From: CP2-2F sp034436355
GTDB lineage: Bacteria; Chloroflexota; Anaerolineae; Aggregatilineales; UBA2796
Assembly (NCBI GenBank): GCA_034436355.1
Contig: DAOTVQ010000047.1
Location: 198,258-262,257, forward strand
Length of the DNA: 64,000 nucleotides
Direction: 5' to 3'
The notes beneath the pieces are model-generated. The model made no database searches. It saw only the letters and a program-made list of their open reading frames with translations, and had not been told where the DNA came from. Both the position numbers and the translations under genes were made by a program. The stretch's first letter is position 1; every line of letters starts with the position of its first letter. Below, in pieces: positions 1-8,670 of the stretch.

Positions 1-854
1 GTGCGTGGTGAGGCAAGCGTCGCCTCATCGGTGATGATTGTGTAGTTGCGCCCGCGAATGTGCGTAACAGGATAATCATCGCCCACGGCGCCCAAAAGTG
101 CTAACCGCAGCACCGTGTTTGCCCAATCCAGATCGCCACCGTTGCGGCAGTAGAGCCGCAAGCGTCCCGCGCCTAGAATCTCGCGCATCCCAAGCGTATA
201 GGCTTCTTTTGGAAAGCACGCTAAGTTGCCGCCGATATTGGCGCGCACGGCGTTCATGGTCAGGGTGAAGGCGTTCAGGCGCACGCGCCGCGCCGAAAGG
301 TGGGCAACGCCTACCTCCGGTTCGTTAAAGGCGAGATGCCCATGAATGCCAATGCCGCCATAGCAGGTGTGAATGCCGCCCAGCGATTCGATCAGGTGCG
401 GCAGCGTGGCAATATTGTGCTGATCGGGAAAGATGACGTGCGGCTGATTGTGTTCGCCAAAGTGCGCCCGCAGTGGCGCGAAGAATAAGCGCTCCATCGT
501 GCCGCGAAAGCTCAGGGGATGCTCTGGCAGCAGCGCGCAGCCGTCCATATCGCAATATTCATCCATGAAGAAAAACCAACAGGCTGCCAATGAAAGCTGG
601 CGCGCCGCGATTAGCTCCACCAGATATGGGTAAGCACCAACAGGCCCTACGGGCAAGATCAAGCGCAGCGGTGCTTTGTCAGCGTTAGCGGCGGCTATCT
701 CGGCGGCAATCGCTTCTGCCATATGACGGTGCAGCGCATCCAGATCAGGGCAGACGACCAGATGCTCAGCGGCGCGGCGGCGCACTTCTTCAGGCGACAG
801 GCTGAGCAAATGGCGCACTTCAGCCTGCCGTTCAGCGGTGATAATCACATCCAT
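1..854 (-). CDS. NagB-like glucosamine-6-phosphate deaminase family protein (3' end cut by window edge)
   Basis: The frame opens at an ATG (852-854) and runs off the left edge, giving about 284 residues. The fold family is NagB/RpiA: a phosphate-loop-like segment LPVGPVGAYPYL (near residue 68), an MDEY motif that normally carries the catalytic Asp, a HPLSFRGTM segment, and GIHGHLAFNEP near residue 185. Family members deaminate and isomerise glucosamine-6-phosphate to fructose-6-phosphate in the cytosol. The His of GHLAFNEP and its Glu are kept, but the residue two before that His (Asp141 in the E. coli enzyme) is His here, so activity on the classical substrate is not certain. It follows phoU and its terminator, so it is probably a separate transcript. 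A 6-phosphogluconolactonase-like role is the main alternative. Confidence 0.8.
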   Translation of the reverse strand, partial: MDVIITAERQAEVRHLLSLSPEEVRRRAAEHLVVCPDLDALHRHMAEAIAAEIAAANADKAPLRLILPVGPVGAYPYLVELIAARQLSLAACWFFFMDEYCDMDGCALLPEHPLSFRGTMERLFFAPLRAHFGEHNQPHVIFPDQHNIATLPHLIESLGGIHTCYGGIGIHGHLAFNEPEVGVAHLSARRVRLNAFTLTMNAVRANIGGNLACFPKEAYTLGMREILGAGRLRLYCRNGGDLDWANTVLRLALLGAVGDDYPVTHIRGRNYTIITDEATLASPR

Positions 855-903
855 AGGGAATGCCTAAAACTCCTAGTGTGCCTTTCATTATACGCTGTGG
901 CAC

Positions 904-936
904 AAAAAACGGGCAGAGGAAACTTTCCCCTGCCCG
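904..936 (-). terminator. Rho-independent terminator after phoU
   Basis: The minus strand reads CGGGCAGGGGAAA, a tight turn, then its complement (one G-U pair), followed directly by six T. The stem is about 12-13 bp. It lies 17 nt past the phoU stop and before the NagB-like gene, so it should separate the two transcripts. Confidence 0.85.
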
Positions 937-952
937 CCCTGAGTGCCCTGCC

Positions 953-1627
953 TTACAGCGCGGTGGTAGAGCGTGGCTCAAACAGCACACCAGTCGCGGT
1001 GTAAATAATGCGCTCGCAGATGTTTGAAGTGCGGTCGGCGAAGCGCTCAATATCATGCGAGACCCACAAGAGCATGGTGGCAAATTCCACAGTTGCCGGG
1101 TTCTCGGTCATGATCTTGATCAGGTACTCATAAACGCGGTTGTGCAAGGTGTCTACCTCATCATCACGGCGCACAATTTGCCGTGCAAGGTCGGCGTCGC
1201 ACTTTTCAAAAGCAATCATCGCCTGATTCAAGTTCTCGGCGGCAAGGCGTGCCATATCGTTAAACAATGGGATATGCACCACTGCCTGCAACGGCTCAGT
1301 CCGCAGCGCAATGCGCGCCACACCGGCGGCATGGTCGCCCATGCGCTCTAGGTTGGTGGCAATGCTGACGGCTGCCACAATGCGGCGCAGATCGCTTGCG
1401 TTGGGCTGTTGCAGCGCCAAAAGCGTGTAGCATTGCTCCTCAATCTCATAGCGCAAGCGGTTAATAGTAGCGTCGAATTCGTCAACGCGCCGTGCCGTCT
1501 GGAAATCGCGGGTTTGCAGCGCACGGACTGCCTCCACCAACTGTGTTTCGACCAATTCTGCCAAACGCAGCAGGTCGTTGCTTAAAACCTTCAATTGCCG
1601 ATCAAATGCTGAACGCAGCGCTACCAT
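953..1627 (-). CDS. phoU: Phosphate-specific transport/signalling regulator PhoU
   Basis: 224 aa, the usual length for PhoU. It shows the two related three-helix-bundle repeats with the family signatures NLERMGDHAAGVA (about residues 92-104) and DIERFADRTSNICER (about 191-205), whose acidic residues bind metal clusters in known PhoU structures. PhoU is a cytosolic protein linking the Pst phosphate transporter to the PhoR/PhoB-type kinase and dampening phosphate uptake. The start is set by a strong AGGAGG seven nt before the ATG. No pst or phoRB genes are adjacent; the OmpR-type regulator near 12 kb and the PstS-like lipoprotein near 57 kb are too far away to link. A clear terminator follows. 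Confidence 0.93.
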   Translation of the reverse strand: MVALRSAFDRQLKVLSNDLLRLAELVETQLVEAVRALQTRDFQTARRVDEFDATINRLRYEIEEQCYTLLALQQPNASDLRRIVAAVSIATNLERMGDHAAGVARIALRTEPLQAVVHIPLFNDMARLAAENLNQAMIAFEKCDADLARQIVRRDDEVDTLHNRVYEYLIKIMTENPATVEFATMLLWVSHDIERFADRTSNICERIIYTATGVLFEPRSTTAL

Positions 1628-1810
1628 TGATCCACCTCCTCTTAGCTGTTACGTTAGCTACAAACTATGCACGCAGCTGCTGGTTTTAAAGGGCGCAACC
1701 TGCGTGTGGTCACCGCGTTCTTATTCAGTGATGTTTTATAGTTTAACACACTCTTAAACATTTTTGAAGTGCTAAACGTCCAACAATGCCATGAAATTTG
1801 CGTGAAAAGC

Positions 1811-1846
1811 AGGGCAGAATGTCACAATTTTATGACTGCCTGCCCT
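1811..1846 (-). terminator. Hairpin after the KAP-NTPase gene, probable terminator
   Basis: AGGGCAG and CTGCCCT pair (7 bp), with a further inner GTCA/TGAC 4-bp helix. On the minus strand the hairpin is followed by GCTTTTC, a short T-tract. It sits 9 nt past the stop of the P-loop gene, which transcribes leftward. The T-tract is weak. Confidence 0.5.
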
Positions 1847-1854
1847 TCCAGCGC

Positions 1855-3207
1855 CTAGAACAGGCGTGTGATCTCAAAAATCTCGCGCACCTGCGCGTTG
1901 AAGATTTGCTCATTTTGTGCAGGCAGATCGAACAGCTTCTCCATATAGCGCATTTGTGGCACAAGCTGCTCAACGCTGATGCCGTTTGCTGCTTCAAAGT
2001 CACGCACTGCTGTCGTGCCGTTCAGCAGGTTGCGAATAGCGTCTGATGCTACCTTCCCAAAGCGCATGTAGAGTTGGAAGATGGCTGGGAAATATTCAGC
2101 GATCAGCAGCAAGCGGGTGACATTTGGCAAGTGTGCATCTGGTTTGCGCCGTTCAAGATAGATCAGGTAGCGGTTCAAGATGCGCTTGATGCGGCGCGGA
2201 TTGTTAAACTTGCTCTCCGCCAGCACACTGCTGAGTTCGTCAAACTCGCGCTTGTAATCTGTTTGACCCACCAACATAAATCGCTGTTTCTGCACAAAAT
2301 GACCCATCGTCGCCTGATCGAGGTCAATTTCTGGCACGTAGAAGGCGTAGTTGAGGATTTTCTCCAGATATTCGCGCCCGTCAATGCCTTCGCTGCCGTA
2401 TTTGCGCCGAATCGCCTGATAGACGACGCGCCCATTGACCGCCAGCACAAAGATGCAGTTCGGCACGCTCAGATGATGCTTGATGCTCTCCAAGATGCTG
2501 ATCGTCGTATCCGGCAGGCAGCGATCAAGGTCATCCACCAAGATCAGGAAGCGCACGCGCTCAGCATCCGCTTTGCCAACCATCTCCTCTGCGTAGGTCT
2601 GGAGCAGTGCTTGAAATGCCTCTGCAAACCTGCCGACGCTATCCGCCCAATCGCTGAGGACATCTGCCACAGCACCAGCATTGGCAGCTTTCTTTTGATC
2701 CTCGCGCACCTGCTTCAGGGCATCTTCCAGTGTTTTCAGGTCTACAGCGCCGCCTGTCAGCGTCTTTAAGAGCGCCTTCAAGCCAACCTGACCAAGCGCT
2801 AAAACGCTGGTGGCAATCACCGTTTGGAAGGTCTGCTGAAAGTGGCTGCGCCGTTCCTGTGGCACATCGCGTTCGTACTGCTTTTTGATCACGTGCAGCA
2901 GCGGATAGACGATATTCGCCTCGTTCTCATACTTCCATGCATCAAACCAGATCGGCACGAAAATATCTTTGCCATCGGGCAGGCGCATAACCTCACGCTT
3001 GTCATCAGTGGCGCGGAAGCGCGCTTCCAGCAGGCGCAGCACGGACGTTTTGCCCGTTCCCCAGTCACCCAGCACGCCGTAGACAAAAGGCGTCTGCGTG
3101 CCACGCACTGCCCTTTCAATCAGGTCTACAAAGCCCTTGAAGCCGAACAGATCGTGATCGGGATGTTCAATCGGTGCATCGGCAATAAAGCGCATGGCAG
3201 TTCCCAT
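1855..3207 (-). CDS. KAP-family P-loop NTPase
   Basis: 450 aa. Walker A GDWGTGKTS (residues 47-55), the family motif FDAWKYE (88-94), Walker B LILVDDLDRC (221-230) and a YLEKIL segment (280-285) place it in the KAP group of STAND-type NTPases. KAP proteins are often membrane-associated, but no convincing transmembrane hairpin is visible here; residues 128-150 are only moderately hydrophobic. The ATG at 3205-3207 was chosen because it overlaps the stop of the upstream MOSC gene by one base (TGATG), typical of translational coupling; longer forms would run into the MOSC coding region. Cellular role is unknown. In some bacteria the family accompanies defence or membrane-organising systems, but nothing around it here indicates that. 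Confidence 0.85.
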   Translation of the reverse strand: MGTAMRFIADAPIEHPDHDLFGFKGFVDLIERAVRGTQTPFVYGVLGDWGTGKTSVLRLLEARFRATDDKREVMRLPDGKDIFVPIWFDAWKYENEANIVYPLLHVIKKQYERDVPQERRSHFQQTFQTVIATSVLALGQVGLKALLKTLTGGAVDLKTLEDALKQVREDQKKAANAGAVADVLSDWADSVGRFAEAFQALLQTYAEEMVGKADAERVRFLILVDDLDRCLPDTTISILESIKHHLSVPNCIFVLAVNGRVVYQAIRRKYGSEGIDGREYLEKILNYAFYVPEIDLDQATMGHFVQKQRFMLVGQTDYKREFDELSSVLAESKFNNPRRIKRILNRYLIYLERRKPDAHLPNVTRLLLIAEYFPAIFQLYMRFGKVASDAIRNLLNGTTAVRDFEAANGISVEQLVPQMRYMEKLFDLPAQNEQIFNAQVREIFEITRLF

Positions 3208-3677
3208 CAGACAGACTCCGTTTGCGGCACAAGGACAACTGCATCGCCCACTCGAATCAGCCCGCCGCGCACGACGCGGCACATAAAGCCAACGCGCCCT
3301 TCCACAGAGTGCGGCATACGGCTATCCAGCTCGGTGAGTTGTTCACAGGGTTCGCGCAGGGCAAGCAGGGCGATGACCGCCTCGCCGCCAATTTGCAGAT
3401 GTGCGCCTTGCGGCAGCCTTCGCAAATCAACACCGCTGAGGATCAGGTTTTCACCTAAGACGCCTGCACCTATCGGATAGCCCTCAGCGGCAAGTTCTGC
3501 CAATGTCGCCTCATCCATCACGTTCAGGTTGCGGCGCGGATGCCCACCTTTGCGATCCCCTTCAATGCCGTAGCCCTCAACGAGGCGCGCCTCATCAAGC
3601 AGCAAGCGCTGGTAGCCACGCGCAACCGTCGGCGCGTCTTTAGGTTTATAGGCAATGCTTTTAAGCGTTCCGATCAT
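3207..3677 (-). CDS. MOSC-domain protein
   Basis: 156 aa, essentially a stand-alone MOSC domain. The hallmark cysteine is in REPCEQL (Cys111) and there is an upstream GDRKGG segment (40-45). MOSC proteins (molybdenum cofactor sulfurase C-terminal fold) are thought to carry or transfer sulfur to molybdenum or other metal-sulfur centres; YiiM-type members reduce N-hydroxylated compounds with molybdopterin. The ATG at 3675-3677 has AAAGGGA about nine nt upstream. The frame stays open further 5', but that part overlaps the divergent pncB start and a promoter-like -10. It is the first gene of a two-gene unit coupled by TGATG to the KAP NTPase. Confidence 0.85.
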   Translation of the reverse strand: MIGTLKSIAYKPKDAPTVARGYQRLLLDEARLVEGYGIEGDRKGGHPRRNLNVMDEATLAELAAEGYPIGAGVLGENLILSGVDLRRLPQGAHLQIGGEAVIALLALREPCEQLTELDSRMPHSVEGRVGFMCRVVRGGLIRVGDAVVLVPQTESV

Positions 3678-3717
3678 AGCGGTTGATCCCTTTCGCTGCG
3701 TGCGGCAAACCGAGGTT

Positions 3718-3723
3718 ATTATA
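3718..3723 (-). promoter_or_regulatory. -10 element (TATAAT) for the MOSC-KAP unit
   Basis: A perfect TATAAT on the minus strand, 41 nt upstream of the MOSC start codon and inside the divergent spacer with pncB. No good -35 hexamer is seen at the right distance. Confidence 0.4.
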
Positions 3724-3858
3724 ACATAAGCTGATTGGGTCGGAATACAGACCTGCGCTGCAACCTCATTTCCGCAAACTCCCCCGAATCTTGAGGGCTT
3801 GCTCACCTTCCGCCAACCGATCACAATGTGATCAATCCCGAATGCCCGAAAGGTCGTT

Positions 3859-5400
3859 TTGCCCATGTCTAACAGCAATCCATTCGTGAACGCCCTGCTC
3901 ACCGATTTTTACCAGCTCACCATGCTGTCCGCCTACTATCAAAGCGGGCAGCATCGGCGGCAAGTTGCCTTTGAATATTTCTACCGCAGCGCGCCTTTTG
4001 GCGGCTTATATGCAATTTTCGTCGGCTTGCACGATGTGATTCACTACCTGCAAACGTTCGCCTTCAGCGAGGAACACATCGCCTATCTGCGCTCGCTGAA
4101 CACTTTTAGTGAGGAGTTTCTGGCGCACCTGCGCGCACTGCGCTTTACAGGCAGCCTTGAGGCGGTGCGCGAAGGCGAGGTGCTGCTGCCGAATGTGCAT
4201 GGCCTCCGTGTGACGGCTGCCCTTGAAGAGGCGCAGATCATCGAGTCGGCGCTGTTGGCGCTGGTCAACTTCCCAACCCTGATCGCCACCAAAGCGGCAC
4301 ACGTCAAGTTCAACGCCGAAGAAAAGAGCGTGCTGGAGTTCGGCTTGCGGCGCGCACAAGGCGCTGATGGCGCACTAACTGCTTCACGGGCTGCCTACAT
4401 CGGCGGCGCAGACGCCACCAGCAACGTGATGGCGGGCTTTCAATATGGCATTCCGGTGGCAGGCACGCACGCGCACAGCTACGTCATGTTCTTTCCAGAT
4501 GAACTGAGCGCCTTCGAGCGCTACGCGCAGGTTTTTCCCAAGGCAGCGCTCTTCTTAGTAGATACCTATGATGTCTACCATGGCTTACAAAACGCGATCC
4601 GTGTGGCGCACGAAATGCAGGCGAACGGCAATCAGGCACGCGGCGTTCGCATAGACTCTGGCGATCTGGTCTATTGGGCAATTGTGGCGCATGTGCTGTT
4701 CGAGCGCGCCAACCTGCCCGAAATGCGAATCGTGCTGAGCAACGATTTGAATGAGCGCAACATCGCCCTGATTCACAACGAAATTCGGCGCAGCGTGCGC
4801 GATGAAGGCTATTTACGCGAGATCAGCCTACAAGTTGGCGCAGAAGTCGGCAAAATCTCGGCGGAGGCAGTCATTGATCGGTTGGTCTTTGGCGTCGGCA
4901 CGGATTTGATCACCGGCGGCAGCCAGTCTTCGCTCGGCGGAGTCTATAAGCTGGTGGCAGTCCAAGAAATGGACGGCACATGGCAGCCGCGCATCAAACT
5001 TTCGGCACAGCCCGAGAAGCTGACCAATCCGGGCAAAAAACAGGTTGTGCGCCTGCTGCGAAACGGCTTCGTGGTGGCAGATATTATCGCGCTGCCCGAT
5101 GAAGTTATCACGCCTGATCATGTGTTTGTGGGTATTAATCCTGCTAATCCAAGCCAGCAGACCACCTACCGCGATTTTGACGAGGTGCAAAAACTGCACC
5201 TCCCGATTTTTGAGCAGGGCAAGCTGGTTTACACGCCACCGAGCCTTTCGGAGGTGAAAGCCTATGCCAAGCAGCGCGCACGCACCATCCGCTTAGAAAG
5301 CCGCCGCTTGGAAAATCCGCACACCTTAAAGGTGAGCCTGACTGAGCGCTACTTTGCCTACAAACAGTCGGTCATTCAAGCAGCAGCGCGGCAGCCCTAA
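3859..5400 (+). CDS. pncB: Nicotinate phosphoribosyltransferase
   Basis: 513 aa. The protein opens with NALLTDFYQLTMLSAYY, the classic N-terminal signature of NAPRTase, and contains FGLRRAQGADG (near 155), HAHSYVMFF (near 204) and RGVRIDSGDL (near 260), which form the phosphoribosyl-pyrophosphate and nicotinate site. The enzyme makes nicotinate mononucleotide from nicotinate, PRPP and ATP, the committed salvage step to NAD. AAAGG lies 5 nt before a TTG (3859) and 11 nt before an ATG (3865); the TTG fits spacing better but the ATG cannot be excluded. The stop overlaps the stop of the convergent hemW gene by 4 nt. Confidence 0.93.
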   Translation: MPMSNSNPFVNALLTDFYQLTMLSAYYQSGQHRRQVAFEYFYRSAPFGGLYAIFVGLHDVIHYLQTFAFSEEHIAYLRSLNTFSEEFLAHLRALRFTGSLEAVREGEVLLPNVHGLRVTAALEEAQIIESALLALVNFPTLIATKAAHVKFNAEEKSVLEFGLRRAQGADGALTASRAAYIGGADATSNVMAGFQYGIPVAGTHAHSYVMFFPDELSAFERYAQVFPKAALFLVDTYDVYHGLQNAIRVAHEMQANGNQARGVRIDSGDLVYWAIVAHVLFERANLPEMRIVLSNDLNERNIALIHNEIRRSVRDEGYLREISLQVGAEVGKISAEAVIDRLVFGVGTDLITGGSQSSLGGVYKLVAVQEMDGTWQPRIKLSAQPEKLTNPGKKQVVRLLRNGFVVADIIALPDEVITPDHVFVGINPANPSQQTTYRDFDEVQKLHLPIFEQGKLVYTPPSLSEVKAYAKQRARTIRLESRRLENPHTLKVSLTERYFAYKQSVIQAAARQP

Positions 5401-6572
5401 AAGAGCGCGGCGAAGACGCGGTTCGAGATCAGGCGCGCCGCGTCCGTCAGCCGCCAGACATCCCCTTCTTGGTGCAGCAAGCCCTGATCGCGCAGCCTCG
5501 TGAATGCACTGCCGAACTGCTCTAACAGCGAGACGCCAAAGCGCGCCGTAAATTCAGAGTCGCGCACGCCTTGCCGCACAAGGCGCAACCCTGTGAAGAG
5601 ATGCTCCAGCATGGCAGTGTGCGCGTCAATGTGTTCGTGCGCTTCTACCGCCGCCGTGAACGGAAAGGGCAGCGGTGCGCCTTGCCCGCTTGCCCGCGCA
5701 ATGTACTGTGGAATAGCACGCACGGTTGAATAACGGATGCTGTTGGCATAGCCGTGCGCGCCTGCCCCAACACCAAGATAGGGCAAGTTATGCCAATATT
5801 GCAGGTTATGGCGGCACGCTTTGCCGTGCTGCGCCCAATTGCTGATCTCATACTGGAATAAGCCGTGCTGCGCGGCGAGTGCGTCAGCCGCCTCGTACAT
5901 CTCAGCGGCAAGGTCATCATCAGGCAAGGGCAGGCGCCCACGTCCCACATCACGAGTCATCGGCGTGCCGCTCTCCAGTTCAAGGGCATACATCGAAAGG
6001 TGTTGCGGCTGCAAAGCAAGCGCTGCTTGCACACTCTCTAACCACATCTCAAGCGTTTGGTAAGGCAGCGCAAAGATCAAGTCAAGGCTGAGGTTCTCAA
6101 AGCCGGCGGCACGCGCAGCACGCACGGTGCGCGGCAGTGCCTCTGGGTCGTGATCGCGTGCCATCAGGCGCAGTTCGCTGTTGTGCGCGGATTGCATCCC
6201 AATGCTGAGCCGATTCACCCCTAAGGCGCGCACCTGCTCGAAATAATCGCCCGTCACGCTGCTCGGATTGACCTCCAGTGTGATCTCAGCCTCAGGCAGC
6301 ACCGCGAATGCAGTATGACAGGTTGCAAGAATGTTAGCAATCTGTGATGGGCTGAGCAGGCTGGGTGTGCCACCGCCAAAAAAGAGGGTGTGTAAGGGCT
6401 GCTGCACCACGCTGCCAAGCCAGTGAAGCTCGTTGCAGAGCGCGGCAACATAAGCGGGTATGTATGCCTCAGCGTTGGTGTATGTGTTAAAGGCGCAATA
6501 AGTGCAGCGCGTGCTGCAAAACGGCACATGCAGATAGAGCGCGAGTGGTGCTGTGTGTGAATTATCTAACAT
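5397..6572 (-). CDS. hemW: Radical SAM heme chaperone HemW (HemN-like)
   Basis: About 391 aa from the ATG at 6572. The radical-SAM cluster motif C-x3-C-x2-C (CSTRCTYCAF, Cys19/23/26) follows ALYLHVPF. FFGGGTPSLL, the LEVNP strand, the RLSIGMQS segment and the late YEISNWAQ...CRHNLQYW...LGVGAGAHGY block are typical of HemW rather than true coproporphyrinogen dehydrogenase (HemN). HemW binds heme and delivers it to membrane hemoproteins. The C-terminal HemN_C domain (about 325-385) is present. The frame can extend 14 codons upstream; the shorter start fits where the family alignment begins, but no strong Shine-Dalgarno decides it. It converges with pncB. Confidence 0.85.
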   Translation of the reverse strand: MLDNSHTAPLALYLHVPFCSTRCTYCAFNTYTNAEAYIPAYVAALCNELHWLGSVVQQPLHTLFFGGGTPSLLSPSQIANILATCHTAFAVLPEAEITLEVNPSSVTGDYFEQVRALGVNRLSIGMQSAHNSELRLMARDHDPEALPRTVRAARAAGFENLSLDLIFALPYQTLEMWLESVQAALALQPQHLSMYALELESGTPMTRDVGRGRLPLPDDDLAAEMYEAADALAAQHGLFQYEISNWAQHGKACRHNLQYWHNLPYLGVGAGAHGYANSIRYSTVRAIPQYIARASGQGAPLPFPFTAAVEAHEHIDAHTAMLEHLFTGLRLVRQGVRDSEFTARFGVSLLEQFGSAFTRLRDQGLLHQEGDVWRLTDAARLISNRVFAALF

Positions 6573-6675
6573 CCGAATCGTGTAAATTGCATATGACCCT
6601 AGCCTCATGTACAATATCTTAGCATGGCAGCTTGCAATTTCCCTACCCTATTTTAGCGTGATGGTGTGATGAGCT

Positions 6676-8643
6676 ATGGTTGAAACACAAAAGTTCCCAC
6701 AGGGAACGCGGCGGATGCAAAGCGGCGATAGCGCAGTTGGCAAAACGCTCAATGATCGCTATCGCATCACAGGCGTGCTAGGTGTAGGTGGCATGGGCAT
6801 GGTCTATCTGGCGCGTGACATGAACTTTCCCGACGTAACGCGCAACGTTGCCGTTAAGGAAATGCAGAACAGCGTGATGGATCCGGCTCAGCGCCAAACG
6901 ATGGCAGAGCAATTTGCACGCGAGATCAGCATCCTCGCCTCGCTCACACATCCCGGCATCCCACAGATCATAGACCGCTTCATGCTGCAAGATCGCTTCT
7001 ATTTGGTGATGGAATACATCAACGGCAAAGACCTTGAGGCCTATATGAACGCGATGCCTGATTTCATGCCGTTGGAGATCATCATCCGCTGGTCAATTGA
7101 ACTGTGTGATGTGCTGCATTACCTGCACAACCAAACACCTCCCATCATCTTCCGCGATCTGAAGCCATCCAACATCATGATCGATGCACACGGCAAGGTG
7201 CGCCTGATTGACTTTGGCATCGCCCGCAAGTTCCAAGAAAATCTGCCCCAGGTAACGCAGGTCGGCACGGAAGGCTACGCACCACCGGAACAGTACCGTG
7301 GTAAGGCAACACCGCAAAACGATATTTATTCGCTAGGTGCAACGTTGCACCACTTGCTCACCCGTAAAGACCCGCGCCTTGAGCCGCAGTTCACCTTTAA
7401 GGAACGCCCAATCAAACAGTTCAACCCCAGCGTGCCAGATGCCTTTGTTCAGGTGGTGATGCGGGCCCTTGAACACCAGCCTGAGGCGCGCTTCAAATCC
7501 GTGGAGGAGATGAAACAAGCGATCATGGCGGTGGAGCGCGGCTTGAAAGCGCCTCAGTTGCCCAGTGTGCCGAGTGGCGGCGTAGTGGCGTCGCCAAGCT
7601 TGAGCAGTGTGCCAGCGCAGAGTGGCGCAGCTACCTTAGCATGGGGCAGCAGCGTGCTGCAAGCCAGCCAGTTGCTCTGGAAATTCCGTTGTGAGGATGA
7701 AATTCGTGGCACGCCCACTGTGTGGGATAATTCCGTCTACATTGGCGTTTACGATAACAACCTATATGTGCTGAACGCGCTGGATGGCACTTACCGCTGG
7801 CAGTTCCCCACCAATGGTGGGATTGCCACCACGCCTGTGATTGTGCCAGAGGAAAATCTGGTGATGTTCGGCTCGCAGGATAAGACCTTCTACGCGGTTG
7901 ATGCGCGCACAGGGCAATTGGCGTGGTCGTTCCCGACTGATGCGCCCATTCGCTCATCCCCTGTAGTACATCACGGTGTGGTCTTCTTCGGCAACGATGA
8001 CGGCAAGCTCTTTGCCCTGCGCTTCAACGCCATCAGTGGTCGTTTAGCCTGGAAACACGATTGCAGCGCACCTATTCGCAGCCGCCCCTGCATCTACGAG
8101 AATCTGGTGATCGTGGCAACTGAGGCGGGTGAAGTGATTTGTGTGGATTTGGGCAACACCTTCAAATGGCGCTTCAACAAGCCCAAGCGCCCAATCTATT
8201 CTTCACCGGTTGTGCATGATGGCGTCGTCTTTTTCGGCGGTATGGATATGCACCTTTACGGCGTGGATATTCAAAACGGGTGGGGCGTTTGGCGGCAGCG
8301 CATCGGTGGGCGCATTGTGGGGTCGCCGCTGATTGTTGGGCGGAATGTGTATGTTGGCGCCGATGATAACACGCTCTATGCGATGGAACTTGGCACCAAC
8401 AAACCGCCCATTTGGAAATTTATCACCGAAGGGCAAATTGTGAGTGCGCCTGTGTTTGCCAATGGTGCGGTATACTTTGGCAGCGCCGATCATTGTGTTT
8501 ACAGTGTAGATACGCGCAAAGGGCAGCAGCGCTGGAAATATGAAACGGGCGGACCGATTACATCCTCAGGGGTTGTTTCGAAAAACGGGACGGCTCTCTA
8601 CATCGGTTCGACCGACAAGACGATGTATGCACTCAATCTCTAG
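6676..8643 (+). CDS. Ser/Thr protein kinase with C-terminal PQQ-type beta-propeller
   Basis: 655 aa. Kinase domain about 28-290: Gly-rich loop GVGGMGMVY, Lys61 (AVKEM), catalytic FRDLKPSN (Asp160; Phe replaces the usual His of HRD), DFG 178-180 and GTEGYAPPEQY. A Ser/Pro-rich linker (about 293-330) leads to repeated blades with aromatic-DG-K/N-x-YAL/VD patterns (about 335-655), a PQQ or WD-like propeller. No transmembrane helix is seen, so it is probably cytosolic with the propeller as sensor or docking platform. It heads a co-directional group with PP2C, DnaJ-vWA, FHA and a response regulator, implying a kinase/phosphatase/phosphopeptide-binding circuit. The ATG at 6676 is preceded only by weak purine-rich sequence. 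Confidence 0.93.
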   Translation: MVETQKFPQGTRRMQSGDSAVGKTLNDRYRITGVLGVGGMGMVYLARDMNFPDVTRNVAVKEMQNSVMDPAQRQTMAEQFAREISILASLTHPGIPQIIDRFMLQDRFYLVMEYINGKDLEAYMNAMPDFMPLEIIIRWSIELCDVLHYLHNQTPPIIFRDLKPSNIMIDAHGKVRLIDFGIARKFQENLPQVTQVGTEGYAPPEQYRGKATPQNDIYSLGATLHHLLTRKDPRLEPQFTFKERPIKQFNPSVPDAFVQVVMRALEHQPEARFKSVEEMKQAIMAVERGLKAPQLPSVPSGGVVASPSLSSVPAQSGAATLAWGSSVLQASQLLWKFRCEDEIRGTPTVWDNSVYIGVYDNNLYVLNALDGTYRWQFPTNGGIATTPVIVPEENLVMFGSQDKTFYAVDARTGQLAWSFPTDAPIRSSPVVHHGVVFFGNDDGKLFALRFNAISGRLAWKHDCSAPIRSRPCIYENLVIVATEAGEVICVDLGNTFKWRFNKPKRPIYSSPVVHDGVVFFGGMDMHLYGVDIQNGWGVWRQRIGGRIVGSPLIVGRNVYVGADDNTLYAMELGTNKPPIWKFITEGQIVSAPVFANGAVYFGSADHCVYSVDTRKGQQRWKYETGGPITSSGVVSKNGTALYIGSTDKTMYALNL

Positions 8644-8670
8644 GGCAAAGGGCAAGGTGGAGTAATTCTC

